A stretch of 64,000 nucleotides of DNA from Gammaproteobacteria bacterium. GTDB taxonomy: Bacteria; Pseudomonadota; Gammaproteobacteria; Pseudomonadales; Azotimanducaceae. The number at the start of each line of letters is the position of its first letter. Position 1 is the first letter of the stretch. Where the stretch lies: positions 1,269,721 through 1,333,720 of the forward strand of contig JAPOXV010000026.1 in NCBI GenBank assembly GCA_026706935.1, in the 5' to 3' direction. A program made the position numbers and the translations under genes. Below are positions 23,589-34,096 of this stretch, in pieces. Under the pieces are notes generated by a model. That model was not told the origin of the DNA, did no database searches, and worked only from the letters and a program-made list of their open reading frames with translations.

Positions 23589-25190
23589 TTGCCTCTATTA
23601 ACTGCAAATCAGCCGCCCCCAGAGGGGTACTACGCAGAAAATCTCACTGCGGTGATCGACACGGTTTATGAGCAGTACGAAGATCTCCTATCAGCTGAGG
23701 AATCCAAGTTTGCAGATTCCACTTTAGGCTTATCAACATCAGCGTTGCGGCTCTTCGCACGACTACTGTCGAGAACAAAGATCTTCATCCGTTTAGATTC
23801 ACTGTCGTACCCGGACGTGGACGATATCGATATTGCTATCGAAGAGTTGAGTGAAGCGGAGCTGATTAGTGTTAGTTCTGACGGAGATAGCAATGAAATA
23901 CTGAACTTATTAACAGTCGTTGAGTTAAATTCGTTATTTCCACAGTGGAGTCGAATTGGAAGAAAGGCTGAGCGTGTGGATGCGATTCAGAGTCACCTTG
24001 ATGATGTTGCGATTCGTCGTCATGTCTGTGAGCGATTTCCATGGTTGTACGTGACGTCGTCGAAGCAGTTCGAGTTTTTCTGCCTTCTATTCTTTGGGAA
24101 TTCGATGCAGAGACTTGATGAGTTCGTCATTCGCGATCTTGGCGTGACGCGATTCGAAGAGTATGAATTGGATCCATCGTTTCGATTGTTCGGTACTAGG
24201 CAAGCGATTGATCGATATCAAGAACTTGCTGAACTCGCTGAACTCGTTGAAACACTCGGAAAGACGATAACCTCGGACGAAGTCAACACAATCTGCACGG
24301 CAATCGGCGCGCGTGACGAAGATCGCGTTTTTGAATTGAAGAGGAGTCGCGTTTTGAATGCGCTCGGTCGAAATTTAGAACGAGCGGAACAACATGAGCT
24401 AGCACTTGAGTGTTATCGCAGCTCAACCGTACATCCAGCACGCGAACGCACGATGCGCATCCTGAAGAAAGAAGGACGAACCGCCGATTTAGAGCAGGTC
24501 AGGCTTGAGATCTTGAACGCACCGCGTTCGTATGAGGAACACGCTTTCGCACAGAGATTCGGAAGACCGAAGTCGCCGCGCCAAGAGATCATAATCCGAA
24601 TGGGCGTTTCAGACCTAAAGCAATCGGAAAAAATTGAATCATTTGCGGCCCAGCTGCTCGTTGACGAAGGCGCTGAGGCATGGCATTTGGAGAATCTCTT
24701 GCCAAATGGTCTCTTCGCTTTGGCATACTGGGATTGGCTCTATGCTCCCGTCCGTGGCGCTTTCGTAAACCCGTTCCAAGCTGCACCTTTGGACCTGCAC
24801 TGGCCGGAGTTTTTTGACATTCGTCGCGAGATTTGTTCGGATCCACTTGACGAGCCGAGTAAATTGAAGTCGCGAATCCTTGCGACCGCAGATCGTAAGC
24901 GTGGGATCAGTAATTCTCTCGTTGCCTGGTCGATTCTCACACCAACACTGCTTGATTCAATTCTGAATGCCATGACGACGGCTCAATTGTCTCGTTTGTT
25001 GAGCATCGCGATCCAGGACTTGCGGCAGTTCCGTGCCGGTTTTCCGGATCTTACGGTGATCGACGAAAGAGGGGAAATTGCATTTGTTGAGGTCAAAGGA
25101 CCAGGTGACCAGTTGCGTCCGAACCAACGAATATGGATTGAACGGTTGATTGAGGAAAAGTTCAACGTCTACGTTTGGAGATTTAAGTAG
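23589..25190 (+). CDS. VRR-NUC domain protein, bacterial FAN1-like structure-specific nuclease
   Basis: A 533-residue protein. The N-terminal 250 residues have a helical/winged-helix appearance, the middle (about 245-320) is TPR-like (ALGRNLERAEQHELALECYRS), and the C-terminal 200 residues hold the VRR-NUC nuclease core: AWHLENLLPNGLFALAYWD, then FPDLTVIDERGEIAFVEVKG near residues 485-503, i.e. the PD-(D/E)xK acidic and lysine residues. This matches FAN1, a nuclease that unhooks DNA interstrand crosslinks, and the length is close to the characterised Pseudomonas homologue. The start is TTG at 23589, without an obvious ribosome binding site. The helicase gene follows after 3 bases. Confidence 0.88.
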   Translation: MPLLTANQPPPEGYYAENLTAVIDTVYEQYEDLLSAEESKFADSTLGLSTSALRLFARLLSRTKIFIRLDSLSYPDVDDIDIAIEELSEAELISVSSDGDSNEILNLLTVVELNSLFPQWSRIGRKAERVDAIQSHLDDVAIRRHVCERFPWLYVTSSKQFEFFCLLFFGNSMQRLDEFVIRDLGVTRFEEYELDPSFRLFGTRQAIDRYQELAELAELVETLGKTITSDEVNTICTAIGARDEDRVFELKRSRVLNALGRNLERAEQHELALECYRSSTVHPARERTMRILKKEGRTADLEQVRLEILNAPRSYEEHAFAQRFGRPKSPRQEIIIRMGVSDLKQSEKIESFAAQLLVDEGAEAWHLENLLPNGLFALAYWDWLYAPVRGAFVNPFQAAPLDLHWPEFFDIRREICSDPLDEPSKLKSRILATADRKRGISNSLVAWSILTPTLLDSILNAMTTAQLSRLLSIAIQDLRQFRAGFPDLTVIDERGEIAFVEVKGPGDQLRPNQRIWIERLIEEKFNVYVWRFK

Positions 25191-25193
25191 CCC

Positions 25194-27512
25194 GTGGAAG
25201 TCTCGATCGGAGTGACCGAGCTAGCGACATTTGTTCACCGACGAGGAGACATCGATGATCGTTCAGAGGATCCGACGACCGCTCGAGAAGGGTTAGAAAC
25301 ACAGGGAGCGTATCAAAAACGAATCAAGCTAGAGCGCGCCGAATACGAATCAGAGGTACGGGTTAAACGCGAGTACCAGCATAAATCAATCACACTTCAC
25401 GTTACCGGTCGAGTGGATGGCGTTTCTGTTGAGGACGAACTACAAGGTTCTCGACTCTTGGTTGAGGAGATAAAAACAACCCGGAAGAATCCTGATAGCG
25501 TGCCTTCCTGCGATCGTACAGTTCACGAAGCCCAGCTAAATCTGTATGCGGCAATGCTTGATGCACGCCACGCCACGGCATCCGTCCTCACACGCCTGAC
25601 CTACATTCATCCAGATTCAGGTGACGCTCGCCACATTGACCGAGTAGAGGATGTGGTTGAGCTCGACAGTTTTTTCGATGCAACGGCGCGCGAATATTGC
25701 GATTGGCTGAGTGATGTCTTAATACGTCTAAAGGAACGAAATGAGATTGCTGCATCACAAGCATTTCCGTTTGAAACCTACAACAAGAACCAATTGCAGC
25801 TTGCACGTCACGGATTTGTGAGTTTACGAGACGAGTCGAACTTACTTTTCGAAGCGCCAACGGGCACCGGTAAAACCATGGCGGCGGCTTTCCCTGCTGT
25901 GAAAGCGATGGGTGAACACGATCTTGATCGCGTCGTGTATAGCACTGCTCGAACGACGGGTCAACAAGCAGCGGTAGACGCTTTCACGACACTTAGAGAA
26001 CAGAATGACAGCATTGTTCAGGTAACTGTGTCGGCGAAGGAGCGTGTGTGCTTAACTCCCGGCGCCGCATGTCGACCGGAAGAATGCGAATATGCGAAAG
26101 GGCATTTCGATCGTGTACGTGGGGCTACAAAGCACCTGCTTCAGAAAGGAAACGTCGATCGCACTTCGATCGACGCAATTGCCAAATCGAGCAAAGTCTG
26201 TCCCTTTGAATTGTCACTCGATGTGGCAGAGTGGTCTGATGTAGTCATCTGCGACTACAACTACGTCTTCGATCCCTTGGTCCAGCTCAAGCGTCTTCGG
26301 TCACGGGTGTTCAATCGAGTAGGGTTGTTGATTGACGAAGCACATCGTCTCACTGAACGTGTACGCGATATGTTGAGTTGTGAGTTCGATTTTGAAATGC
26401 TTGAAGAAGCAATCGTCGACGCCGAGAACACAGGTTTAGAGGGGCATCTCAGGAATATTCAGCGAACGTTAAGTGACTTCCTTGAGCGCACTCTTCCTAC
26501 GATCGGCGAAGCGGTCGTCGACGAGATCGATCTCGGCCTAATAGAGTTAGTCGATACGTTATTCGAATCGGATGACTTACGACTTCGAAATATGACGGAA
26601 GGCGATGCAATCGACGAATTTCTCTATACGTTACTACGTTTCCGAACGATCGCAAGAGTGAGCGAAGAAAATCCTGATAAATTTGTTTGGTTGCTCAACA
26701 GAACCCGTACCGAGCGTCGCATTCTCTTCCGTTGCTTACTGCCCAATGCTTGGATCAGTGATGTCGTCAATGAATTTCATGGCTCCGTTAGGTTCTCAGG
26801 AACTATGTCGCCGGGAGAGCTCTTCAACGAAGAGCATGGAATCCAAGGACCGATTAAAAACGCAACACTAACGGCAGATGCAAATCGACTAAGCGTTTTT
26901 GTTGTACCAGACATCACAACTTTTTACGACGAGCGTAGGCGTACTGCACCTGTCTTAGCAGCACTCATCGAGACTATCAAAGATACCTCGACAGGAAACT
27001 GGCTAATTGCTTTTCCGTCGTTTGAGTATTTGAACTTGGTGCTAGGTCACATGGCTTCTGCAGAATCATCGCTCGTGCAACAACCTCGCATGAATCTCGA
27101 AGAACGCGACGAGTTCCTGACTCGTTTGACACTTGATGACAACCAGCTCGGTTTCGTAGTCATGGGAGGTGTCTTCACCGAATCCATCGATATTGAGCAA
27201 GCATCGCTCGAAGGCGTCGTCGTTGTGAGTCCAGGGATTCCGCCGCGTTCGACTGAGCGTGACCGAATTTCGACACTATCGGATAACGGGTATGAAATAG
27301 CCTATCGACGACCAGCGATGACTAGAGTCGTGCAAGCTGCCGGTCGCGTGGTTCGTGGCGAAACGGATCGCGGTATTGTCGTTCTAGTAGATCCGCGCTT
27401 CACCCGAAGCGATTTCGCACGCTACTTCCCTTCGCATTGGCAACCCAAATCCGTAAAAGCTGATGAGTTGGTTTCGCACATTGTTGCTTTTCAGCAGAGC
27501 GAACTTACGTAA
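25194..27512 (+). CDS. XPD/DinG-type Fe-S DNA helicase with nuclease-like N-terminal domain
   Basis: A 772-residue superfamily 2 helicase. Walker A is EAPTGTGKTMAA near residue 219 and the DEAH box is LLIDEAHR near residue 380. Between them lie four cysteines (near 285, 292, 297 and 336) spaced like the 4Fe-4S ligands of XPD. The final motif is VVQAAGRVVRGETDRGIVVL. Residues about 1-190 contain VTGRVDGV and LVEEIKTT followed by an aromatic/Gln helix (EAQLNLYAAML), resembling the PD-(D/E)xK site of RecB/Cas4-like nucleases. GTG at 25194 starts 3 bases after the FAN1-like stop. FAN1-like and Rad3-type genes are neighbours in other gammaproteobacteria (from memory), suggesting joint repair of crosslinked DNA. 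Confidence 0.9.
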   Translation: MEVSIGVTELATFVHRRGDIDDRSEDPTTAREGLETQGAYQKRIKLERAEYESEVRVKREYQHKSITLHVTGRVDGVSVEDELQGSRLLVEEIKTTRKNPDSVPSCDRTVHEAQLNLYAAMLDARHATASVLTRLTYIHPDSGDARHIDRVEDVVELDSFFDATAREYCDWLSDVLIRLKERNEIAASQAFPFETYNKNQLQLARHGFVSLRDESNLLFEAPTGTGKTMAAAFPAVKAMGEHDLDRVVYSTARTTGQQAAVDAFTTLREQNDSIVQVTVSAKERVCLTPGAACRPEECEYAKGHFDRVRGATKHLLQKGNVDRTSIDAIAKSSKVCPFELSLDVAEWSDVVICDYNYVFDPLVQLKRLRSRVFNRVGLLIDEAHRLTERVRDMLSCEFDFEMLEEAIVDAENTGLEGHLRNIQRTLSDFLERTLPTIGEAVVDEIDLGLIELVDTLFESDDLRLRNMTEGDAIDEFLYTLLRFRTIARVSEENPDKFVWLLNRTRTERRILFRCLLPNAWISDVVNEFHGSVRFSGTMSPGELFNEEHGIQGPIKNATLTADANRLSVFVVPDITTFYDERRRTAPVLAALIETIKDTSTGNWLIAFPSFEYLNLVLGHMASAESSLVQQPRMNLEERDEFLTRLTLDDNQLGFVVMGGVFTESIDIEQASLEGVVVVSPGIPPRSTERDRISTLSDNGYEIAYRRPAMTRVVQAAGRVVRGETDRGIVVLVDPRFTRSDFARYFPSHWQPKSVKADELVSHIVAFQQSELT

Positions 27513-27519
27513 TATCGAG

Positions 27520-28125
27520 TTATTCGACGATCAACCGGGTCGCGTATGGCGTTGCTTTTAATGTGAGCTGTGCACGCGCGCGGAAGTTCTCCGTTGCTTC
27601 TGGGGCCGGCGCTCGTGAGACTTGCCATGAGTTCAATCCGTCGTACCAAGTGCACAGCAGCATTTTGCCGAATTCGTTTGAACGGTCCTGTTCACAGAAT
27701 AACGCTTGGGGGATTGCTTGATATGCGTCCGAGACCTCAAACGTCTCCCACGCGGTTTTTGAGAGTTGTGCGATTTTTTCGACATCGCTATTTCGCACAT
27801 CAAAAAATCGGAATACGTACAAACCTTCGCGTGTGCGCGATTCGTAGTCGGTTGGTCTAACCGTCGGTTCAAGATAGAGTGTCTCGACGCTCTGAACCGA
27901 TTCAATCGTCCCAAGTCTCTCATTTACGTTCGAGACATCACCGGTCGTCATGAGAATCAGTTCATTGGAGCCGAGTCCGAACAGACCGAAGAACGCTCCC
28001 CAAATTCCTGTGTCACCTAGTTTTTCACGTTCGCGACCTACGATCGCCTCGTATAAGGGTCGATAGCTTTGGCCATCGGTTTGGACACGACTGTATGCGA
28101 AATTGAGAGTCATCGGAATGCTCAA
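27520..28125 (-). CDS. NIPSNAP-like hypothetical protein
   Basis: A 201-residue soluble protein. The second half (EGLYVFRFFDVRNSDVEKIAQLSKTAWETFE, then ALFCEQDRSNEFGKMLLCTWYDGLNSW) reads like a ferredoxin-like NIPSNAP or antibiotic-monooxygenase dimer fold, and the first half (FAYSRVQTDGQSYRPLYEAIV, ELILMTTGD) may be a diverged copy. No active-site motif is identifiable, so the family call is tentative. It is convergent with the helicase, with 7 bases between stops, and divergent from the ThDP enzyme gene. Confidence 0.5.
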   Translation of the reverse strand: MSIPMTLNFAYSRVQTDGQSYRPLYEAIVGREREKLGDTGIWGAFFGLFGLGSNELILMTTGDVSNVNERLGTIESVQSVETLYLEPTVRPTDYESRTREGLYVFRFFDVRNSDVEKIAQLSKTAWETFEVSDAYQAIPQALFCEQDRSNEFGKMLLCTWYDGLNSWQVSRAPAPEATENFRARAQLTLKATPYATRLIVE

Positions 28126-28232
28126 ATCGGTGGAAGAGCTCGGATTTTGCCATACTAACGTCGGCCGAAGAGCACGGGTACGCTGTAAACGTTGTGGAAA
28201 ATTCGACGCACCCGAATCCGAGAGAGCGACGA

Positions 28233-29774
28233 ATGAACGGCGCTGAGAGTCTTGTCCGGACGCTGGTCAATCACGGCGTAACCCAGTGCTTTGCCAATCC
28301 GGGAACGTCGGAGATGCACCTGGTTCAAGCCATTGATCGTGTACGCGAATTCAACACGAGTCTGTGCCTGTTTGAAGGTGTATGTACGGGAGCTGCGGAC
28401 GGGTACGGTCGGATGTCAGGCGTACCAGCGGTAACGTTACTCCATCTTGGTGCCGGATTGGGGAATGGCATCGCAAACCTGCACAACTGTCGACGTGCAG
28501 GGACGCCTCTGATCAACATCATTGGCGATCACGCAATTCATCATGCAGCGTATGACGCGCCGCTCACATCTGATGTTGAAGCAGTGGCAAAACCCGTATC
28601 GAGTTGGATTCGGTCGTCGCGTACGTCCAATGGCGTTGGCCTCGATGCGGCAGACGCGACTCACGCTGCAATGGCGAACCACCCGGATCCAAATGGCAAC
28701 GTTGCTACATTGATCGTGCCGACCGATTGCGCATGGGGCGATGGTGTCGAACGTCCGCAAATGCGGTCGTTTGTCGAGCGTGCCAAGATCGATAACCAGG
28801 TTATCGATACGGTTGCTCCGCAGATCGACGCTTATACGGTTCTCTTACTCGATGGCAATGCTTTAACTGAAGATGGTTTAAAGACGGCAGGACGAATCGC
28901 TGCCAAAACACAATGCTCGTTGTTTACACCGACGTTTCCAGCTCGTGTCGAAGCGGGTCCACAACTTCCGTCTGTAAACCGTTTACCTTACTTTCCAGAG
29001 CATGTACTCGCAACGTTGTCTAGCTGTTCGAAACTGGTACTGGCAGGAGGTGACGTTCCTGTTAGCTTCTTTGCCTATCGAGATCAACCGAGTTCATTAG
29101 TACCGGAAGGATGTGATGTCGTCCATTTAGCTCACCGACATGAGGATGTCGCAGATGCGTTGGTACATATCGCGGAACGGATCAACGCGGAAAAGTTTCT
29201 TGCGATTGACGGTGACAGACCAGATCTTCCGCAAGGTCGTTTAGGGGCACGTTCGATCGCGCAAGCCTTGGCGGCGCTTGCGCCGCACGACTGCATTGTT
29301 TCCGTGGACTCAGGAGGAGGCGGTGCAGCTTACGATGTCTTGCGTGGATGCGTGCGGCACAGCTGGTTAAATCTGACGGGTGGATCGATCGGAGATGGTG
29401 GACCAGTCGCCGTTGGCGCAGCACTGGCTTGTCCGGAGCGTACTGTTTTCGCACTACTAGGCGATGGCGGGGCAATGTACACCCTGCAGTATCTATGGAC
29501 AGCCGCTAGAGATAACTTGAACATAAAGACTGTCGTGTTTTCTAACCGTCAGTACAACATTCTTGAAGTCGAGTATTTACGTATGGGGGTAAACCAAGTC
29601 GGCGATCGGGCCGCGGCTTTGTTTGATTTGAACGAACCAGCATTGGATTGGCTTGCGCTCGCCAAGGGGCAAGGTGTACCTGGGAAGAAAGCCACGACAA
29701 GTGAAGAGTTTTCGGTTGCTCTTGAGTGTGCACTGGCGTCGGACGGACCGTACCTTATCGAAGCTGAAATCTAG
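28233..29774 (+). CDS. acetolactate synthase large subunit-like ThDP enzyme
   Basis: A 513-residue thiamine diphosphate enzyme. The cofactor-activating glutamate lies in CLFEGVCTGAADGYGR near residue 47. The ThDP/Mg motif begins LLGDGGAMYTLQYLWTAARD near residue 410 and ends at SNRQYN. The N-terminal GAESLVRTLVNHGVTQCFANPGTSEM is the usual first strand. It lacks a nearby small subunit and is shorter than IlvB, so it is probably a catabolic decarboxylase or carboligase rather than biosynthetic acetolactate synthase. I chose ATG at 28233, preceded by a purine-rich GAGAGAGCGACGA; a GTG at 28194 would add 13 residues. Confidence 0.85.
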   Translation: MNGAESLVRTLVNHGVTQCFANPGTSEMHLVQAIDRVREFNTSLCLFEGVCTGAADGYGRMSGVPAVTLLHLGAGLGNGIANLHNCRRAGTPLINIIGDHAIHHAAYDAPLTSDVEAVAKPVSSWIRSSRTSNGVGLDAADATHAAMANHPDPNGNVATLIVPTDCAWGDGVERPQMRSFVERAKIDNQVIDTVAPQIDAYTVLLLDGNALTEDGLKTAGRIAAKTQCSLFTPTFPARVEAGPQLPSVNRLPYFPEHVLATLSSCSKLVLAGGDVPVSFFAYRDQPSSLVPEGCDVVHLAHRHEDVADALVHIAERINAEKFLAIDGDRPDLPQGRLGARSIAQALAALAPHDCIVSVDSGGGGAAYDVLRGCVRHSWLNLTGGSIGDGGPVAVGAALACPERTVFALLGDGGAMYTLQYLWTAARDNLNIKTVVFSNRQYNILEVEYLRMGVNQVGDRAAALFDLNEPALDWLALAKGQGVPGKKATTSEEFSVALECALASDGPYLIEAEI

Positions 29775-29831
29775 GTTCTCTATAACTGCCGTAGATCAAA
29801 CAGATTTGTGTAGTCGAGAAACAGCAGATTA

Positions 29832-32735
29832 ATGCTTCGACGACTGATTGCCTCATTGCTCAGGTTACTCGTTTTGATAGGGGTAGGTTTTTCCTTTCCT
29901 CTGTACGCTGAAAATGGCGAAGAAGCTAGCAGCGCTCAAATTGAAGAAGTGATAGTTACTGGATCGCGCATTCTGCGCGACCCGATGACAGTCCACGACG
30001 CCATCGTGAACTTTGATGTGAGCGATCGAGATCGCACTGGTCTTACCTCGTTATCAGATATGTTCGCTCGTTTGTCGATATCGGGTTCCACGTTGAACAC
30101 TCGTTTTAACAGTAGCGGTAATTTCGGCTTTCCTGCGGATGGTGGTGGCGTCGCAGCGGGCGCCGCGCACGTCGACCTGCGTCATCTTGGCGCAAAACGA
30201 GTATTGGTGCTCGTTGACGGCGTACGATGGATCCATGGTTCTTCTGGAAGTGGGGTATCAGGTGCGACTGACCTAAACACCATTCCCGCGAGCATCGTAG
30301 ATCACATTGAAGTCCTGCGTGATGGTGCTTCTGCAGTGTATGGATCGGACGCCATCGCAGGAGTCGTTAACGTGATTACCCGATCAGTCGACGGGTTTTC
30401 GGCGGCCGTCTATACCGGTCGTTACGTAAATGGTGGTGATACAGTCGATTTTGAGACAAGCTTCGGGCATGTTAGCGATTCGACTTCCGCATCACTGAAC
30501 TTCACTTTCACCGACCAAGATCGAATTAGTGCGAGTAACCACGAACAGACACGCTGGCCCAAACCTGGTACGGGGGTTACGCACGGCAGCACCTATACGC
30601 CTCAAGGTCGGGTGATATTCACTGATCCAAATACCGGCTCGTTTGTAAATTGCGCATTGAATGAAGGCGTCGTGGGTTTACCAGTCTACGATGCACAAGA
30701 TCCGTGTGGACCGAACGATGACTACCACCCATGGACGAATGCGGATCGGTTCAACTATGCGCCGTTTAACTTGGTGCTAACACCTTCGAAACGGAAAGGT
30801 CTCTTCGGACGCGTTGAGCACGAGATTTCGCCTACTGTAAGAGTCCACGCACGCGTACTGTTGCACGAACGAACATCAATCAATCAAGGTGCCCCGGAAC
30901 CAGTTTGGGCAGGTGATTTATCGGAAACAGGTAGCGTGTTAGACGACATCGTTATTAACGCGGTCAATCCTTTCAATCCCTTTGGTTTCGATTTAGGGTC
31001 TGGCACATTCGCAACCCGTCGGTTACTCGAAAGCGGGCCGCGCGTGTTTCAACAGGATGTGCAGACGCGCTACTCGACGTTAGGAGCTCGCGGTACGCTA
31101 ACGGGATGGCGGCACCCACTATATTGGGATGCGAATCTGGTTTGGTCTGTTAATTCCGCGGATCAGACGAAACACGGTGCGCACAACGCGCGGAACATGC
31201 TCTACGCACTAGGTTCCCCAAACGCCTGCAGAGCGATTAACGGATGTACGCCCCTGAATCTACTCGGCGGTCAAGCCACTGGCGGCAGTATTACAGATGA
31301 GATGCTAGATTGGATTGGGTTCGTTCAGCGCGATAGCAGTTCGCAAAAACTCAGAGGAATTTCTCTGAACGTGACCGGAGATGTCGCGGATCTCGCAGGC
31401 GGTGCGGTCGCATTGGCGATGGGGATTGAGAAGCGTTATCACGAAGGACGATTCGACCCGGACCCAGTTGTGACGGCGGGGGAAACGGCGGGACTCCCAG
31501 CACAGCCGACATTCGGTGAATTCGACGTGTCAGAACTCTATGCGGAAATCGAACTACCTATTATCGAACTGCTACCTGCAGCGGAATTGATCGAAATATC
31601 TGCGGCAACCCGCTATTTCGATTACAGCACCTTCGATAGTGGAACTACGAGCAAGATCGGGATTCGTTGGCAGCTAAAGCGAGGGTTGTTGATGAGAGGT
31701 ACTTGGTCTGAGGGATTCCGTGCACCGAATATTGGCGAGTTATTTGGCGGGCAAACTCGTCTTGATGCGGTCATCGCGGACCCGTGCTCCGATTTCCTTG
31801 TTTCGAATATTGGACCTGAGGTAATCCAGAATTGCGTAGCCGCCGGTGTACCTGTGGACGGTACGTACGCACAGCTCGGCAGTCAAATCAGCGTTATGAC
31901 GGGTGGCAACCCGTCCCTAAGACCAGAATCGTCTGATGGTGTTACACTCGCGGCCATATGGCAACCCGATTTGCTAGACGGCAGCATGAGCATTCAGCTA
32001 GTTCGCTACCGGCACGACATCAACGACGTTATTACGGGTTACGACGCTCAGACCGTACTCGATGGATGCTACCGCAATAACGTTGTTCCCCTGTGTGACC
32101 TGATCCAACGTAACGAGCGCGGCGGTATTTCGCAATTTCGAAATACGATTTTCAATACCGGCTCTATCCGTACCCGTGGCTGGGACTTTGAATTCACATG
32201 GACCGACGGCGGCCCGTGGCAGATTGATTGGCAGGTTACCCACCTCGATGAATTTACCGAGTTGCTGCGAGATTCCAGCAACACGGTAATCGAAGTACGT
32301 GAATTGGCCGGTTTAACGGAGGCCGATCGAGGAAAACCGGAATGGAAATCATCGCTTTCGTTCAGTTGGCGTCGCGATCGGTGGGAGATGTCGTGGACGT
32401 CACGTTACATTCATGCGATGACCGAACGCTGTTCAGACTTTCTTGACGGTTCTCCTGATAGCCTCACAAATCTCGGGCTATGTTCGAATCCAAACTACGA
32501 GAACAATTCGCGGTCGCGCAATCGTCTCGCCACGACCATCTATCACGATCTGCAAGCGAGACATACGTTTGCTGTTACTAATCGCGACGTGGGTGTAACT
32601 GTGGGTATCGTCAATCTATTCGACCGTGACCCGCCAGTGAGTCAAAGCGCGACACTTAATGGTTACGACGCGTCCGTTTATGACGTCCCTGGGGGGCGGT
32701 TCGTTTACGCAAAAATCACTTATAGACCGCAATAG
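29832..32735 (+). CDS. TonB-dependent receptor
   Basis: A 967-residue outer-membrane receptor. A signal peptide ends near residue 25, followed by a TonB-box-like [11 protein letters not shown]. The plug domain includes [20 protein letters not shown] and [20 protein letters not shown] near residues 160-180. The rest is a 22-strand-type barrel with [20 protein letters not shown] near residue 620 and the C-terminal [14 protein letters not shown]. Cysteine pairs occur in extracellular loops (for example CRAINGC). Receptors of this kind import siderophores, cobalamin, sugars or other large solutes; no ligand can be named. It lies 57 bases after the ThDP enzyme gene and may be cotranscribed. Confidence 0.92.
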   Translation: MLRRLIASLLRLLVLIGVGFSFPLYAENGEEASSAQIEEVIVTGSRILRDPMTVHDAIVNFDVSDRDRTGLTSLSDMFARLSISGSTLNTRFNSSGNFGFPADGGGVAAGAAHVDLRHLGAKRVLVLVDGVRWIHGSSGSGVSGATDLNTIPASIVDHIEVLRDGASAVYGSDAIAGVVNVITRSVDGFSAAVYTGRYVNGGDTVDFETSFGHVSDSTSASLNFTFTDQDRISASNHEQTRWPKPGTGVTHGSTYTPQGRVIFTDPNTGSFVNCALNEGVVGLPVYDAQDPCGPNDDYHPWTNADRFNYAPFNLVLTPSKRKGLFGRVEHEISPTVRVHARVLLHERTSINQGAPEPVWAGDLSETGSVLDDIVINAVNPFNPFGFDLGSGTFATRRLLESGPRVFQQDVQTRYSTLGARGTLTGWRHPLYWDANLVWSVNSADQTKHGAHNARNMLYALGSPNACRAINGCTPLNLLGGQATGGSITDEMLDWIGFVQRDSSSQKLRGISLNVTGDVADLAGGAVALAMGIEKRYHEGRFDPDPVVTAGETAGLPAQPTFGEFDVSELYAEIELPIIELLPAAELIEISAATRYFDYSTFDSGTTSKIGIRWQLKRGLLMRGTWSEGFRAPNIGELFGGQTRLDAVIADPCSDFLVSNIGPEVIQNCVAAGVPVDGTYAQLGSQISVMTGGNPSLRPESSDGVTLAAIWQPDLLDGSMSIQLVRYRHDINDVITGYDAQTVLDGCYRNNVVPLCDLIQRNERGGISQFRNTIFNTGSIRTRGWDFEFTWTDGGPWQIDWQVTHLDEFTELLRDSSNTVIEVRELAGLTEADRGKPEWKSSLSFSWRRDRWEMSWTSRYIHAMTERCSDFLDGSPDSLTNLGLCSNPNYENNSRSRNRLATTIYHDLQARHTFAVTNRDVGVTVGIVNLFDRDPPVSQSATLNGYDASVYDVPGGRFVYAKITYRPQ

Positions 32736-32980
32736 ACCGCGTTCGAACAGGTAAGAACGTTGAAACCTAAGTTGATCGACAGCTTCAATTGAGTTGTAGA
32801 CCGTAACGTGTAGATTACGAAGAAGGTAGAAAATCGAGGCACTACGAGCTAGGGTGGGTAAAAATCCGGAATAGCTAACGTGATATGGAAGGTCCCCCTC
32901 CACATCCATACGGGAATTGGCTTCCGAACACGTCTAAATAGCCAAAACTAAAATGCGCGCTCCCTCCATTGAGACCCGTC

Positions 32981-34057
32981 ATGCTCGATCGATTTAAAGT
33001 CCCTGACGATATCGCAGTGCGCGTTAAACAAGAAGACATGCGCCAGGTCGTAGAAGGTATTTTCGAATCACAAGAGATGTCCACAACTGCGGCGGAAGCT
33101 GCCGCAGACGTACTAATGTATGCGGATATACGCGGTATTGACTCGCACGGTGTCTCAAACATGATGCGTGCATATGTGGCTGGGTTTCGTGCGGGTCAGA
33201 TCAATCCAAAACCGAACCTGACTCGAACCTTAGATCACGTTGCGGCGCTTAATTTCGATTGTGACCGCGGTCTAGGACTCGCACAAAGTCGAGAAATGAT
33301 GCTGGCTGCGTGCGAACGAGCCAAAGAAACGGGCGTGGCCGTTGCGACAGCATTCAATGGACGTCACTATGGTGCTTGTGCTTACTATGCCCATGTCGGT
33401 CTCGACGAAGATATGGTAGGGATTTCGATGACGGCGGGCGGTCTCTTGGTAGCGCCTACGCAAGGAGCGGAGAGGATGTTGGGACTGAACCCATTGGGCA
33501 TTGGCGCGCCTGCGGGTGAAGAGGTGCCGTTCATATTCGACGCATCGATGAGTTCAGTCGCTGGTAACAAAATCGAGCTCCTCCGACGCGTTGGTGGACA
33601 TGTACTTCCGGGCTGGGTGACTGATGCCGAAGGAAATCCCGTCATGGACGAGACACAGGTCCCTCAAGATTTCATGATGCTGCCTCTAGGTGGGACGCGT
33701 GAGATCGGTTCTCATAAGGGTTTCGGTCTCAGTTTCATGATCGAAATACTTTGCGGAATGTTGCAAGGAACGGGTGGCGGTCCACATCGTCGTAAGGGTG
33801 TTGCGCATTACTTTATGGCAATTGATGTTGCGCGCTTCACTGATTTAGACGTGTTCAAGAACGACATGGACGACTATTTAAGATCGATTCTTGACTGTAA
33901 ACCAGCGCCAGGCGAACCGCGAGTCGTCTATCCGGGTTATCCTGAATATGAAGCGGAGATCGAACGTCGAGAGCGAGGAATTCCGTATCACCCGGAAGTC
34001 ATTGAGTGGTTTAAGAAGACTGCCGACGAACTAGGTGTCGAACACGATCTGCCCTGA
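32981..34057 (+). CDS. Ldh family (malate/L-lactate dehydrogenase type) oxidoreductase
   Basis: A 358-residue NAD(P)-dependent 2-hydroxyacid dehydrogenase of the Ldh/YiaK family, unrelated to the Rossmann-fold lactate dehydrogenases. Diagnostic segments are DIRGIDSHGVSNMMRAYV near residue 52, the catalytic histidine in FNGRHYGACAYYA near residue 117, MLGLNPLGIGAPAG and GSHKGFGLSFMIEILCGML. I chose ATG at 32981; an upstream TTG at 32969 adds four residues. Family members act on malate, lactate, ureidoglycolate, 2,3-diketogulonate or similar acids; the substrate is open. It is 245 bases after the TonB receptor and 39 bases before adk. Confidence 0.88.
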   Translation: MLDRFKVPDDIAVRVKQEDMRQVVEGIFESQEMSTTAAEAAADVLMYADIRGIDSHGVSNMMRAYVAGFRAGQINPKPNLTRTLDHVAALNFDCDRGLGLAQSREMMLAACERAKETGVAVATAFNGRHYGACAYYAHVGLDEDMVGISMTAGGLLVAPTQGAERMLGLNPLGIGAPAGEEVPFIFDASMSSVAGNKIELLRRVGGHVLPGWVTDAEGNPVMDETQVPQDFMMLPLGGTREIGSHKGFGLSFMIEILCGMLQGTGGGPHRRKGVAHYFMAIDVARFTDLDVFKNDMDDYLRSILDCKPAPGEPRVVYPGYPEYEAEIERRERGIPYHPEVIEWFKKTADELGVEHDLP

Positions 34058-34096
34058 TCGGCGCGGATTGGTTTTAGTTGAATCAACGGAACTTTG

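Noticed and set aside
24234-24255. Short repeat encoding ELAELAEL in the FAN1-like gene
   Set aside because: Codon-level echo of a helical Glu-Leu pattern, not a separate repeat element.
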